Assembly: GCF_019357415.1 (NCBI RefSeq)
Contig: NZ_CP048410.1
Span: 2,940,501-3,004,500, forward strand
Direction: 5' to 3'
Origin: Gramella sp. MT6
GTDB taxonomy: Bacteria; Bacteroidota; Bacteroidia; Flavobacteriales; Flavobacteriaceae
Length of the DNA stretch: 64,000 nucleotides
The translations under genes were made by a program, and so were the position numbers. Positions 18,259 through 26,923 of the stretch are shown here, piece after piece (the stretch's first letter is position 1; the number at the start of each line of letters is the position of its first letter). The notes below the pieces were generated by a model that worked only from the letters and a program-made list of their open reading frames with translations, was not told the origin of the DNA and searched no databases.

Positions 18259-18625
18259 AATTTTAATTGTTGACGACGACCAGACCATTGGTTTAATGCT
18301 TAAGGATATTCTTGAGTTTAGCGGTCACAATGTTACCGTTTCACAGCAACCAAAGAAGACCAAGGAGAATATCAAGGATAATGATATTGAACTTATTCTC
18401 CTGGATAAATTGATCTCTGGAGTCGATGGGACCGACGTTTGTAAAAAGCTCAAACAGGATGAAGAGGTAGCTCATATTCCGGTTCTTATGATGTCTGCGC
18501 TTCATAACGTTGATGAAATATGCAAATCTGCAGGTGCGGTAGATTTTCTGGCTAAGCCATTCGATATGGAAACTCTAATAGAAAAGATCGATCAGATTTT
18601 GGAAAATGAAGATAAAGCTTCCTGA
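18251..18625 (+). CDS. Single-domain response regulator
   Basis: A 124-residue CheY-like receiver without an output domain. It has the acidic pair D8/D9 (LIVDDDQ), the phosphoacceptor D52 (LLDKLISGVDG), the switch serine S82 (MMSAL) and K102 (LAKPFD). Position and 8-bp overlap with the histidine-kinase gene make it the obvious phosphotransfer partner. With no DNA-binding domain it must act by protein contact or pass phosphate onward. It ends 2 bp before the stop of the convergent phosphoesterase gene. Confidence 0.93.
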   Translation: MAKILIVDDDQTIGLMLKDILEFSGHNVTVSQQPKKTKENIKDNDIELILLDKLISGVDGTDVCKKLKQDEEVAHIPVLMMSALHNVDEICKSAGAVDFLAKPFDMETLIEKIDQILENEDKAS

Positions 18626-18627
18626 AT

Positions 18628-19431
18628 TTAATCTTTCTTCTGAAGGATAGTTGTTGCTGCGACCACGGGATTTGTTATTTTTCTTTTTTTTAATTCTGAA
18701 TGGTAAATCAGTTCCCATTTCTTGTTCTGGTATTCCAGGGCGGTCAGGTTTTCTGTCCAGTCACCAGAATTTAGATAAAGGCAGGTACTGTTCTTAATGA
18801 CTTTCCTGATCATTCTTGGTTGGTGGATATGGCCGCAAATAACATATTTATAGCCTTGTTCTATAGCAAGCTCTGCTGCCGTTTTTTCAAAATCTGAAAT
18901 AAATTTTAGAGCGCTTTTCACACTGCTTTTGATCTTTTTTGAAAGGGAATATTTTTTTCTTCCGGTCTTTACAAGGAACCAATTAAGAAACCTGTTAAGT
19001 AAGGTTAGAAGGTCATAACCCCAGCCACCTAGCTTGGCGATCCATTTGGCTTTAGTAACTGATACATCAAAGATATCTCCATGAAAGAACCATGCTTTTT
19101 TTCCATCCAGATCGAGTATTAACTTATCAACGATACTAAATTCTCCCATTTTCATATCGCTGAATTTTCTTAACATCTCATCGTGATTTCCCGTAATATA
19201 AATAACTTCTGTACCCTTAGTATTAAGCTCCAGGATCTTTTGTATCACCTCCAGATGAGATTGTGGAAAGTAACTTTTTCTGAATTGCCAGATATCTATG
19301 ATGTCGCCATTTAGGATGAGCTTTTTAGGCTGAATAGTATTTAAATATTCCAGTAGTTCTTTCGCATGACATCCAAAAGTACCAAGGTGTACATCTGAAA
19401 TAACGACTATTTCGGGTTTCCTTTTTTTCAA
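18628..19431 (-). CDS. LpxH-like metallophosphoesterase (UDP-2,3-diacylglucosamine diphosphatase)
   Basis: A 267-residue calcineurin-fold phosphoesterase with the five metal-binding blocks of LpxH-type enzymes: ISDVHLG near residue 11, NGDIIDIW near 42, TGNHDE near 80, FFHGDIFD near 116 and CGHIHQPRM near 200. LpxH removes UMP from UDP-2,3-diacylglucosamine to give lipid X in lipid A synthesis, at the cytoplasmic face. A basic segment (KKYSLSKKIKSSVKSALK) near 158-178 would fit the membrane-binding cap. The C-terminus is Lys-rich. Bacteroidota carry more than one LpxH-like gene, so the substrate is not certain. Confidence 0.72.
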   Translation of the reverse strand: MKKRKPEIVVISDVHLGTFGCHAKELLEYLNTIQPKKLILNGDIIDIWQFRKSYFPQSHLEVIQKILELNTKGTEVIYITGNHDEMLRKFSDMKMGEFSIVDKLILDLDGKKAWFFHGDIFDVSVTKAKWIAKLGGWGYDLLTLLNRFLNWFLVKTGRKKYSLSKKIKSSVKSALKFISDFEKTAAELAIEQGYKYVICGHIHQPRMIRKVIKNSTCLYLNSGDWTENLTALEYQNKKWELIYHSELKKRKITNPVVAATTILQKKD

Positions 19432-19584
19432 TCGCTCTTATACATTTATGGGCAAAGGTTAATTATTATCTTAACTTACAGCTTAGTGCATATTTAAAAT
19501 TTGATTTCTAAATGGTTAAAATGAGCGCGGTTTGTTATCATAACATTAAATAGGATTCCATTTTTAAATATGTCCTTAAAAAAT

Positions 19585-19592
19585 TACATTTG
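19585..19592 (+). promoter_or_regulatory. Putative -7 box for aroC
   Basis: TACATTTG matches TAnnTTTG. The in-frame TTG at 19590-19592 that could extend AroC by six residues is part of this box, which favours translation from the ATG at 19608, about 10 nt after the expected transcript start. Confidence 0.5.
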
Positions 19593-19607
19593 TTCAAAAA
19601 CCTTCTG

Positions 19608-20672
19608 ATGCCCGGAAATTCCTTTGGTAAAATGTTTAAACTAACCACTTTTGGCGAATCACATGGTGTGGCCATAGGGGGTGTGATCGATGGTTGTCCA
19701 GCAGGACTCGAGATCGATATAGAAAGTGTTCAAAATGATCTTAATAGAAGACGTCCAGGACAATCTGCTATTGTTACTCAAAGAAAGGAACCCGATACGG
19801 TGGAATTTCTCTCCGGAATCTTTGAAGGCAGATCAACAGGAACTCCAATTGGCTTTACCATTAAAAATGCCAACCAGAAGTCCAAGGATTATTCTCATAT
19901 AAAAGATACTTATCGTCCTTCCCATGCAGATTATACTTATGATGAAAAGTATGGCGTTCGTGATTATCGTGGCGGTGGAAGGTCTTCAGCAAGAGAAACT
20001 GCATGCAGGGTAGTGGCCGGAAGCATAGCCAAACAATTCCTCAAGAATATTGAGATCAATGCCTTTGTCTCTTCAGTGGGGAAAATGGAGTTGCAGAAAA
20101 ATTATACTGAATTGGATTTTTCAGAAATCGAAAAAAATCCAGTGCGTTGTCCAGATCCTGAGTTGGCGTCAAAAATGGAAGCCTATATTAAGGAAGTAAG
20201 GGCTGAAGGTGATACCGTGGGTGGGACAGTGCAGTGTGTGATTAAAAATGTTCCAAAAGGTTTGGGAGAACCTGTATTTGATAAGCTCCATGCAGAACTC
20301 GGGAAAGCCATGCTTTCAATAAATGCCGTAAAAGGATTTGAATATGGTAGTGGTTTTGAAGGAACGAAAATGAGAGGAAGTGAACATAATGATCATTTTA
20401 ATACCGACGGTACTACTAAAACAAATTTGAGCGGTGGTATTCAGGGAGGAATTTCCAACGGAATGGATATCTATTTCAAGGTTGCTTTTAAACCGGTAGC
20501 CACACTTATACAAAAGCAAAACACGATCAACTCGAAAGGAGAAGAGGTAGAGATGCAGGGCAAGGGACGTCATGATCCTTGTGTAGTGCCCAGAGCAGTT
20601 CCAATCGTAGAATCTATGGCTGCCCTGGTGTTAGCCGACTTTTTTCTTCAGAATAAATCATCCAAAATCTAA
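19608..20672 (+). CDS. aroC: Chorismate synthase
   Basis: A 354-residue enzyme converting 5-enolpyruvylshikimate-3-phosphate to chorismate, the last common step to aromatic amino acids. It needs reduced FMN. Family signatures are intact: [18 protein letters not shown] at the N-terminus, [17 protein letters not shown] near 46, the [18 protein letters not shown] signature near 127-144, and the C-terminal [17 protein letters not shown] with its conserved Arg/His/Asp. Length matches the normal family size when the ATG at 19608 is used. It stands alone, 19 bp ahead of the symporter gene. Confidence 0.97.
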   Translation: MPGNSFGKMFKLTTFGESHGVAIGGVIDGCPAGLEIDIESVQNDLNRRRPGQSAIVTQRKEPDTVEFLSGIFEGRSTGTPIGFTIKNANQKSKDYSHIKDTYRPSHADYTYDEKYGVRDYRGGGRSSARETACRVVAGSIAKQFLKNIEINAFVSSVGKMELQKNYTELDFSEIEKNPVRCPDPELASKMEAYIKEVRAEGDTVGGTVQCVIKNVPKGLGEPVFDKLHAELGKAMLSINAVKGFEYGSGFEGTKMRGSEHNDHFNTDGTTKTNLSGGIQGGISNGMDIYFKVAFKPVATLIQKQNTINSKGEEVEMQGKGRHDPCVVPRAVPIVESMAALVLADFFLQNKSSKI

Positions 20673-20691
20673 TTATTAGAAAACTCATAAA

Positions 20692-22026
20692 ATGAAAAAA
20701 CTTGCACTGCATTGGCAGATATTATTAGGAATGGCAGCCGGGGTAGTATTTGCCCTTATAATGACCAATTTTAGTTGGGGAGCAGATTTTGTTGGTGATT
20801 GGATCAAACCTTTTGGTAATATCTTCATTAATGCTCTTAAGTTAATTGCAGTGCCATTGATCCTGGCATCTCTTATCAAGGGAATATCAGATCTTAAAGA
20901 TATATCGAAGTTATCTAAAATGGGTACGCGTACTATCGCGACCTATATTATGACCACCGTAATCGCTGTAAGTATTGGTCTGGTCCTGGTAAATGTCATT
21001 GGTCCTGGAAGAACAATTTCAGAAGAAACACGAAGTGACCTTATCGCAAGTTATGAAGGCGATGCTTCGGTAAGGATCACCGATGCTCAAAAGCAGAAGG
21101 AAGCCGGACCTTTGCAGGCTCTGGAAGATCTAGTGCCTAGTAATATTTTTGGTGCTGCCAGTGACAATGCTAACATGTTACAGGTTATATTCTTTGCTAT
21201 TTTCTTCGGAATAGGCCTGATCCTTATCCCGGAAAAAACAGCAAAACCCGTCAAGGAATTTTTTGATGGCTTTAATGAGGTCATCCTGAAGATGATAGAT
21301 ATTATAATGCTTACCGCACCTTATGGTGTATTTGCGCTTTTAGCAGCCCTGGTAGTGGAGTCGCCAAGTACAGATCTTTTTGCAGCCCTGGCAATGTATG
21401 CTCTAACCGTGTTGGTAGGTCTTGCCTTGATGATTGGCGTCTATGTATTGCTGGTTTGGATATTTACCAAGAACACTCCGTCATTCTTCATTAACGGGAT
21501 CGCTCCGGCCCAGCTTCTGGCATTCTCCACAAGTTCAAGTGCCGCAACCCTTCCTGTAACTATGGAAAGGGTAGAAGAGCATATGGGAGTTCACAGGGAA
21601 GTTACCAGTTTCGTTTTGCCAATTGGTGCAACCATTAACATGGATGGTACAAGTTTATACCAGGCAGTTGCGGCGGTTTTTATAGCTCAGGCTTTCGGAA
21701 TGGATCTTAGTTTAGGAGCACAATTAGGAATTATTGCTACTGCTACTCTGGCCTCTATAGGTTCAGCAGCAGTTCCCGGAGCGGGAATGGTAATGCTGGT
21801 GATCGTTCTGGCACAGGCAGGAATTCCCGAAGCAGGTTTAGCACTAATCTTTGCAGTAGACAGACCACTTGATATGTGTAGAACTACGGTGAATGTTACT
21901 GGTGATGCGGCAGTTTCTTTAATGGTTGCAAAATCTGTAGATATGATGGGACCTCCTAATGTGAAGGAATGGGATGATGATTATCACCCTGAACCAGAAA
22001 ATATCTCTGAAACCGAAAAGGTTTAA
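20692..22026 (+). CDS. Dicarboxylate/amino acid:cation symporter (DAACS family)
   Basis: A 444-residue inner-membrane transporter of the glutamate/aspartate/C4-dicarboxylate family (GltP/DctA/GltPh fold). About eight transmembrane helices and two re-entrant hairpins are visible. The serine-rich HP1 motif STSSSAATLPVTME, the TM7 motif NMDGTSLY (usually NMDGT) and the HP2 region SAAVPGAGMVML are intact. The TM8 segment VDRPLDMCRTTVNVTGD holds the Asp, Arg, Thr and Asn that bind the substrate amino and carboxyl groups; the arginine suggests acidic amino acids or dicarboxylates. The acidic C-terminal tail is cytoplasmic. The stop overlaps the convergent DCC gene by 4 bp. Confidence 0.92.
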   Translation: MKKLALHWQILLGMAAGVVFALIMTNFSWGADFVGDWIKPFGNIFINALKLIAVPLILASLIKGISDLKDISKLSKMGTRTIATYIMTTVIAVSIGLVLVNVIGPGRTISEETRSDLIASYEGDASVRITDAQKQKEAGPLQALEDLVPSNIFGAASDNANMLQVIFFAIFFGIGLILIPEKTAKPVKEFFDGFNEVILKMIDIIMLTAPYGVFALLAALVVESPSTDLFAALAMYALTVLVGLALMIGVYVLLVWIFTKNTPSFFINGIAPAQLLAFSTSSSAATLPVTMERVEEHMGVHREVTSFVLPIGATINMDGTSLYQAVAAVFIAQAFGMDLSLGAQLGIIATATLASIGSAAVPGAGMVMLVIVLAQAGIPEAGLALIFAVDRPLDMCRTTVNVTGDAAVSLMVAKSVDMMGPPNVKEWDDDYHPEPENISETEKV

Positions 22027-22439
22027 TCCAGAAATTTAGCTTTTAGTTCGGGAGTAGGGATCATACATTGATCTTTTCTCCCGAACCATTTATAACGGTT
22101 ACTGGCAATAAGATCATAAATTCCATCCCTGAAAACTTCAGGAATAAACAGGAAGTTTTTAAGTAAAGAATAACCTCCGGAAAGATCTCTCGAGATCTCA
22201 AGGGCGGCTGTCGATTTTCGATAATAAGCTACTCCAGGATCGATAAGAATTATAGAGTCTATTTCCTCAGGATCCAGCCCTCTTTCTTCAACAAGCTTTT
22301 TTCCCAGTTCACTTTGCAGTGACGCGAATCTAAAAATATCTTTCTTGTCATGCTTTATGATACGCTGTACTGCTTCGTTACAAAGATTGCAAACCCCATC
22401 AAAGAGTACGATCTTCTTATTTTCAGGAATATCACTCAT
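22023..22439 (-). CDS. DCC-family thiol-disulfide oxidoreductase-like protein (DUF393)
   Basis: A 138-residue protein with the N-terminal motif LFDGVCNLCN, the CxxC and preceding Asp that name the DCC family, followed by RIIKHDKKDIFRFASLQS and a C-terminal IYDLIASNRYKWFG. The fold is thought to be thioredoxin-like, and family members are proposed thiol-disulfide oxidoreductases, but no reaction is firmly established. It is cytoplasmic by sequence. It lies 3 bp downstream of mutS2 on the same strand, so the two are probably co-transcribed. Confidence 0.85.
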   Translation of the reverse strand: MSDIPENKKIVLFDGVCNLCNEAVQRIIKHDKKDIFRFASLQSELGKKLVEERGLDPEEIDSIILIDPGVAYYRKSTAALEISRDLSGGYSLLKNFLFIPEVFRDGIYDLIASNRYKWFGRKDQCMIPTPELKAKFLD

Positions 22440-22442
22440 AAT

Positions 22443-24626
22443 CTATTTTTTAGCAGACTGGACCAGTTCCAGTTGTTCCAATCCTACTGAAGTGGTAAAC
22501 ATACCATAATTTACAATAGCTTTTCCTTTTTCTATAGTATCAATAGAACCTACAGCTTTCCCGTCTTCCAGGCGAACGCGATCACCAACTTTTAGTTTTG
22601 CCTTTGGCTTGTTGGCCTCCTGCTTTTTGATCTGTTCTTCCTTCTTTTTCTCTTCTTTTTTCTTTTCGCGGATAGGTTTGATCTTTTTCTGAACCTCCTG
22701 CTTTAGTTGCCTTTCTTTGGCCTTTTTGGCTTTCTGCTTTTTTATATCCTCTTTCTTCCTTTTGGAGTTCTCAATTTCGACCATTTTCAGGAATTCACCT
22801 ATCAGCTCTTTCTTCTTTTTATTGCTGAAGTATTTTTCGCTGAGATCATTCACTTTTTGCCCCAGGTAAATAAGCCTTTGATTTGAATCATAAAGTTCCT
22901 GGTAATTCTCCAGTTTCTGCTGGATCCTGGTGTTTATTTCCTCCAGTTTTTCCTTTTGCGCGGCGGCCTTTTCTTCCTTTTCTTTTAGTGAATCGGTGGT
23001 TTTTCTAAGAACAGAACGCTCTTTTTGAAGATTTGCGATACTCCTGTCAAAACGGATCTTACCTTTTTCCACCTTTTTCTTCGACCGATTTATAAGACTG
23101 TATGGTATTCCATTTTTCTGGGCTACCTCAAAGGTGAACGAACTTCCTGCTTCACCAACCTGAAGTTTATAAACCGGCTCTAATGTCTTATTATCGAACA
23201 TCATGTTTGCGTTGCTCATTTCAGGCAATTCATTGGCCAGTTTTTTCAGGTTCGCATAATGCGTGGTCAAGATACCATAGGAACCTTTCTCATAGAAAAC
23301 TTCTAGGAAAGTTTCAGCTAAAGCTCCACCTAGTTCCGGGTCACTACCGGTACCAAATTCATCTATAAGGAAGAGGGTCTTATCATCACATTTCCGAAGG
23401 AAATAATTCATGTTTTTCAACCTGTAACTGTAGGTACTCAGGTGATTTTCAATAGACTGATTATCGCCAATATCAGTAAGTATCTTTTTGAAAAGACACA
23501 TTCGGCTATATTCATGAACAGGGATGAGCAATCCACTTTGCAGCATAACCTGCAGCAATCCTACAGTTTTAAGAGTAATACTTTTTCCACCTGCATTTGG
23601 TCCAGAAATAACCATAATGCGATTATCTGGCATTAACTCTATACTCTGCGGAAAGGTCTTTTCGCCCTTCTTTTTATTATTCAGGTAAAGCAGGGGGTGA
23701 TAAGCCTCTTTTAAATGCAGCTCCCTGTCTTTGGTAACTTTCGGGAGTATGCCATTGATCTTTTCAGCATATTTGGATTTGGCAGAAATAACATCGATAT
23801 CGCTAAGAAGTTCCTGGTATTCTATCAAAATTTCCCGATATGGGCGAGCAAATTCTGTAAGCTCCTTTAGAATTCTCTTTACTTCTTCTTTTTCTTCATA
23901 CTCTAGATTATTCAATTCCCTGGTGTATCTGAAAGTAGTTTCCGGCTGAATATAAACGATACTTCCCGTTTTTGAATTCCCCATGATACCACCCTTTACT
24001 TTCCGGCGATACATGGCTTTTACGGCAAGAACGCGCACATTCTCCACAACACTTTCCTTGATCTCATCAAGATAACCGTAAGATTGGTAGGTGCTAAGTG
24101 CAGAATTAAAGCTGGTATTGATCTTTCCTCTAACCGAATTTATGGAGCGTCGAAGATCCTGCAAAAGGGGAGAAGCGTTATCTTTCATTTCCCCAAATCT
24201 GTCTATCACTGCATCGATCTTATCTGTTAAGCTATGATCAAATTCTATGTGAGCCACAGTTTCGGAAAGGGCCGGGTATGCCTCCCGGTATTTTTTAAAG
24301 TATTTAAGATGTGTGTTCACAGTTTCTGTGATCGCAGATATCTTTCTGAACCCACCAATCTCAATTACAGAGCCATCGATGCCCAGTAATTTGATTTCAG
24401 ATTGTATTGAATCGAACCCATGATTTGGGATTGGTTGATCCTGGGTTTTAGAATTGAAATATTCATTGGTTTGGTTCAGACCAAAAACCGTTTTATTATA
24501 ATTTGGATAAGGTTGAATTTTAAGGGCCTTTTCTTTTCCCTGTCCGGTGATGCATAATTCACTTACCTGCGCGCATACCACCGGAAACTCAAGATCATCA
24601 AGACTCCTGGAACTAATTTTAATCAT
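22443..24626 (-). CDS. mutS2: MutS2-family protein without Smr nuclease domain
   Basis: A 727-residue MutS2 homologue. MutS2 proteins act in suppression of recombination or rescue of collided ribosomes rather than in mismatch repair. The N-terminal clamp/core region covers ~1-320. The ABC-type ATPase follows, with Walker A GPNAGGKS (342-349), Walker B TLFLIDEFGTG (417-426), and the DNTS-like and LTTHYANLK regions. A long Lys/Glu-rich coiled coil runs from ~525 to ~675. A small KOW/Tudor-like barrel (VGDRVRLEDGKAVGSIDTI) ends the protein at ~680-725. The C-terminal Smr endonuclease domain of Bacillus MutS2 is missing. The gene is divergent from ung across 46 bp. Confidence 0.9.
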   Translation of the reverse strand: MIKISSRSLDDLEFPVVCAQVSELCITGQGKEKALKIQPYPNYNKTVFGLNQTNEYFNSKTQDQPIPNHGFDSIQSEIKLLGIDGSVIEIGGFRKISAITETVNTHLKYFKKYREAYPALSETVAHIEFDHSLTDKIDAVIDRFGEMKDNASPLLQDLRRSINSVRGKINTSFNSALSTYQSYGYLDEIKESVVENVRVLAVKAMYRRKVKGGIMGNSKTGSIVYIQPETTFRYTRELNNLEYEEKEEVKRILKELTEFARPYREILIEYQELLSDIDVISAKSKYAEKINGILPKVTKDRELHLKEAYHPLLYLNNKKKGEKTFPQSIELMPDNRIMVISGPNAGGKSITLKTVGLLQVMLQSGLLIPVHEYSRMCLFKKILTDIGDNQSIENHLSTYSYRLKNMNYFLRKCDDKTLFLIDEFGTGSDPELGGALAETFLEVFYEKGSYGILTTHYANLKKLANELPEMSNANMMFDNKTLEPVYKLQVGEAGSSFTFEVAQKNGIPYSLINRSKKKVEKGKIRFDRSIANLQKERSVLRKTTDSLKEKEEKAAAQKEKLEEINTRIQQKLENYQELYDSNQRLIYLGQKVNDLSEKYFSNKKKKELIGEFLKMVEIENSKRKKEDIKKQKAKKAKERQLKQEVQKKIKPIREKKKEEKKKEEQIKKQEANKPKAKLKVGDRVRLEDGKAVGSIDTIEKGKAIVNYGMFTTSVGLEQLELVQSAKK

Positions 24627-24639
24627 ATCAATTTTTCCC

Positions 24640-24647
24640 TACTTTTG
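24640..24647 (+). promoter_or_regulatory. Putative -7 box for ung
   Basis: TACTTTTG is an exact TAnnTTTG match 25 bp before the ung ATG, within the 46-bp divergent spacer shared with mutS2. Confidence 0.5.
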
Positions 24648-24672
24648 AGGTCCTGCAAAGTTACTTAATCTC

Positions 24673-25338
24673 ATGAACGTAAGAATACATCAAAGCTGGA
24701 AAAAAGAGCTTGATCAAGAATTTGAAAAAGAATATTTTAAAAACCTGATTAACTTTGTCAAGGAGGAATATTCAGAAAATAAATGTTTTCCTCCCGGCCC
24801 TGAAATTTTCGCTGCTTTCGATCACTCAAAATTTGAAGATACAAAAGTAGTCATCCTTGGGCAGGATCCTTATCACGGTCCCGGGCAGGCGAACGGACTC
24901 TGTTTTTCTGTGAAGGATGGAATTACACATCCTCCTTCGTTGATCAATATTTTCAAAGAGATAGAAACAGATCTTGATAAACCTATCCCGAACACCGGAA
25001 ACCTGGAACGATGGGCAGACCAGGGAGTTTTATTGCTGAATGCTACTTTAACGGTTAGGGCACACCAGGCTGGGTCACATCAGAAAAAGGGTTGGGAAAA
25101 ATTTACTGATAAGGTGATAAAAACCATTTCAGAAGAAAAAGAAAATGTCGTATTCCTTTTATGGGGAGGCTATGCAAAGAAAAAAGCAATATTAATAGAT
25201 GATTCAAAACATCTTATTTTAACCAGTGGTCATCCTTCTCCTTTAAGCGCAAATCGCGGATATTGGTTTGGTAATAAACATTTTAGTAAGGCAAATGTTT
25301 ACTTAAGGCAGCACGGAAAAAAAGAAATTACTTGGTAA
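24673..25338 (+). CDS. ung: Uracil-DNA glycosylase, family 1
   Basis: A 221-residue base-excision-repair enzyme that removes uracil from DNA. The water-activating motif GQDPYHG is at 63-69 with D65. The uracil-contacting NATLTVR is near 123, and the minor-groove loop GHPSPLSANRGYW carries H187. All family-1 residues are in place and the length is normal. It is transcribed away from mutS2 and followed by a strong terminator. The pairing of two genome-maintenance genes may be coincidental. Confidence 0.97.
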   Translation: MNVRIHQSWKKELDQEFEKEYFKNLINFVKEEYSENKCFPPGPEIFAAFDHSKFEDTKVVILGQDPYHGPGQANGLCFSVKDGITHPPSLINIFKEIETDLDKPIPNTGNLERWADQGVLLLNATLTVRAHQAGSHQKKGWEKFTDKVIKTISEEKENVVFLLWGGYAKKKAILIDDSKHLILTSGHPSPLSANRGYWFGNKHFSKANVYLRQHGKKEITW

Positions 25339-25343
25339 ATTTA

Positions 25344-25372
25344 AAAGACCGGCTTAATGGCCGGTCTTTCCT
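25344..25372. terminator. Terminator after ung
   Basis: The inverted repeat AAAGACCGG/CCGGTCTTT has a loop of about 8 nt. It lies five bases after the ung stop, in the spacer to the convergent lipoprotein gene. Confidence 0.8.
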
Positions 25373-25393
25373 ATTATAGTCACATTACTGATT

Positions 25394-26569
25394 TTACATT
25401 TCAAGCATCCTAACTTCTGCAATTCCTCCTACGAAAAGTTTATTTTCCAGGACCCATAGATTACCTTTTTTATCGAAAGTAATTGCGCTAGGATAAACAA
25501 GGTCTGAAGCTATTTCCATAACCATTTCACCAGTGTCTGGATCATAAGCCGATATGGAGCCTCCACCTGCTGGAACTGTTTCTGCGACTGAAGAAATCCA
25601 GCTATTAGAATCAAATTCCACTACATAAAGAAGTCCGTCAGGGCCAATTTCAACATCGATAACCGAAGTTAATCCTTCTATCAGGACATTACATTCATTT
25701 GAGCCTTCGATTTCTGAACAAACTAGATTATTAGCATCTGCAGGGAATTTCCAAACTCTGGATAATCCTATAGGAAGACCACCGTCAATCTCACCGGTTA
25801 ATTCGCCAACATAAACATAGCCGTCTTCAGATATGGCGACTGATGTTGGTACGGGTTGCACATAGCAGTCTAAACCATCCTGATTAAATAAAACCATATA
25901 TTCACCGTTTTCTACCGGAGGAGTAAGAATTGCTTTCCAGTCAATTTCGCCTTCCGTGGTCGCCTGTAAAACAGTATTTCCGGCGGCATCTGCTACCAGT
26001 ACAGTTTCACCATCAAATGCACTAAGTTTGTATGGATTATTCTGTGGGCCGGCACTGAACCCACCGTAATTTTCACAATCCTGATTTTTCCATTTAGGGC
26101 CTTCAAAGGCATCGGGATCATTTTCACGTTCAAATTTCGCAAGGTCTGCCACCATGCGGACTTTTCCTTTGGAAGCACGATACAATTCACCATTCTGAGC
26201 CAAATCGGTTCCTGCGGTGGTGAAGAAAGCATTTCCCGCACCTATGGACTCAACTCCCTGGATATCGGTTTCAGTATCAAGGCCAATCATAGTGGAAATT
26301 TCTCCATTCTTGATAAGTTTAATACTTCTGTTTCCCGAAAACTCATTCACTCCCACCATAATACTTCCGTCAGGAGTAGTAGAAATATCAAAAACGATAC
26401 TTCCGGGAAATTCATAAGGACCTGTTGATTCCATTTTTTTAGCTGACAGATCACTGGATTCCTGTATCAGACTTTCAGATTCTTTTTCACAACCAAGGAT
26501 AATTGCAATGGAAAGGAATAGTAAAGTAAGCCATCTTAATTTGTGTCGTTTAGATTTTAAAATCTTCAT
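25394..26569 (-). CDS. ScyD/ScyE-like beta-propeller lipoprotein
   Basis: A 391-residue exported lipoprotein. The N-terminus has basic residues, a hydrophobic run and a lipobox (AIILGC, Cys near 27). The rest is a predicted NHL-like beta-propeller with repeated strand pairs such as VFDISTTPDGSIMVG, VAISEDGYVYVGEL, VEIGPDGLLYVVEF and ITFDKKGNLWVLEN. The repeats match proteins called ScyD/ScyE family, named after scytonemin-cluster genes, although nothing here suggests scytonemin synthesis. A few cysteines in the middle (QDCENYGG, LVCSEIEGSNEC) could form disulfides. It is a single gene in its region. A binding or scaffold function is inferred only from the fold. Confidence 0.75.
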   Translation of the reverse strand: MKILKSKRHKLRWLTLLFLSIAIILGCEKESESLIQESSDLSAKKMESTGPYEFPGSIVFDISTTPDGSIMVGVNEFSGNRSIKLIKNGEISTMIGLDTETDIQGVESIGAGNAFFTTAGTDLAQNGELYRASKGKVRMVADLAKFERENDPDAFEGPKWKNQDCENYGGFSAGPQNNPYKLSAFDGETVLVADAAGNTVLQATTEGEIDWKAILTPPVENGEYMVLFNQDGLDCYVQPVPTSVAISEDGYVYVGELTGEIDGGLPIGLSRVWKFPADANNLVCSEIEGSNECNVLIEGLTSVIDVEIGPDGLLYVVEFDSNSWISSVAETVPAGGGSISAYDPDTGEMVMEIASDLVYPSAITFDKKGNLWVLENKLFVGGIAEVRMLEM

Positions 26570-26923
26570 AATGATAATTTTTGGTTAATTATTTACACAA
26601 TTACCAAGCATGAAGGTTTTGACCGTAGTTTCGGGTTATAGGCATTATTGCAGGCGATAACTTCAATCGCCAGTATGGTAATGCAATAGTTTCACTAATA
26701 ATTAAATTGTCCTGAACTAAACTTAGGGGCTTAAAAATAGCATTGTAAAAAAGGGGGGGAGGTTTAGACTTTTCTGAAACCTGTTTTATAAAATAACCTG
26801 GAATCAGATTAAGTTAGCTTAAGTTCTTTTATAGCCCTATGAATATAAGGATACACGCGAAAAAATGCAAATATTTGCGCGTAGAACCTTTATTTTTAGG
26901 TAGTTTAAAACTTTGAAAAGATT
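26570..26923. other. 354-bp intergenic region upstream of the ScyD/E-like gene
   Basis: No convincing coding sequence is seen. The region should contain the promoter of the minus-strand lipoprotein gene, but I find no exact TAnnTTTG there. It holds an inverted repeat GGCGAT-N7-ATCGCC at 26653-26671 and a G-run at 26751-26757. The T-poor flank argues against a terminator, so the repeat could be an operator. Confidence 0.35.

Noticed and set aside
22439..22443. Treating mutS2 and the DCC gene as one frameshifted gene
   Set aside because: Both have complete family features and separate start and stop codons. They are only closely spaced.
26747..26760. G-run within an A+T-rich intergenic region
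   Set aside because: A single seven-base G tract without further G-tracts cannot form a quadruplex and is probably a simple homopolymer.
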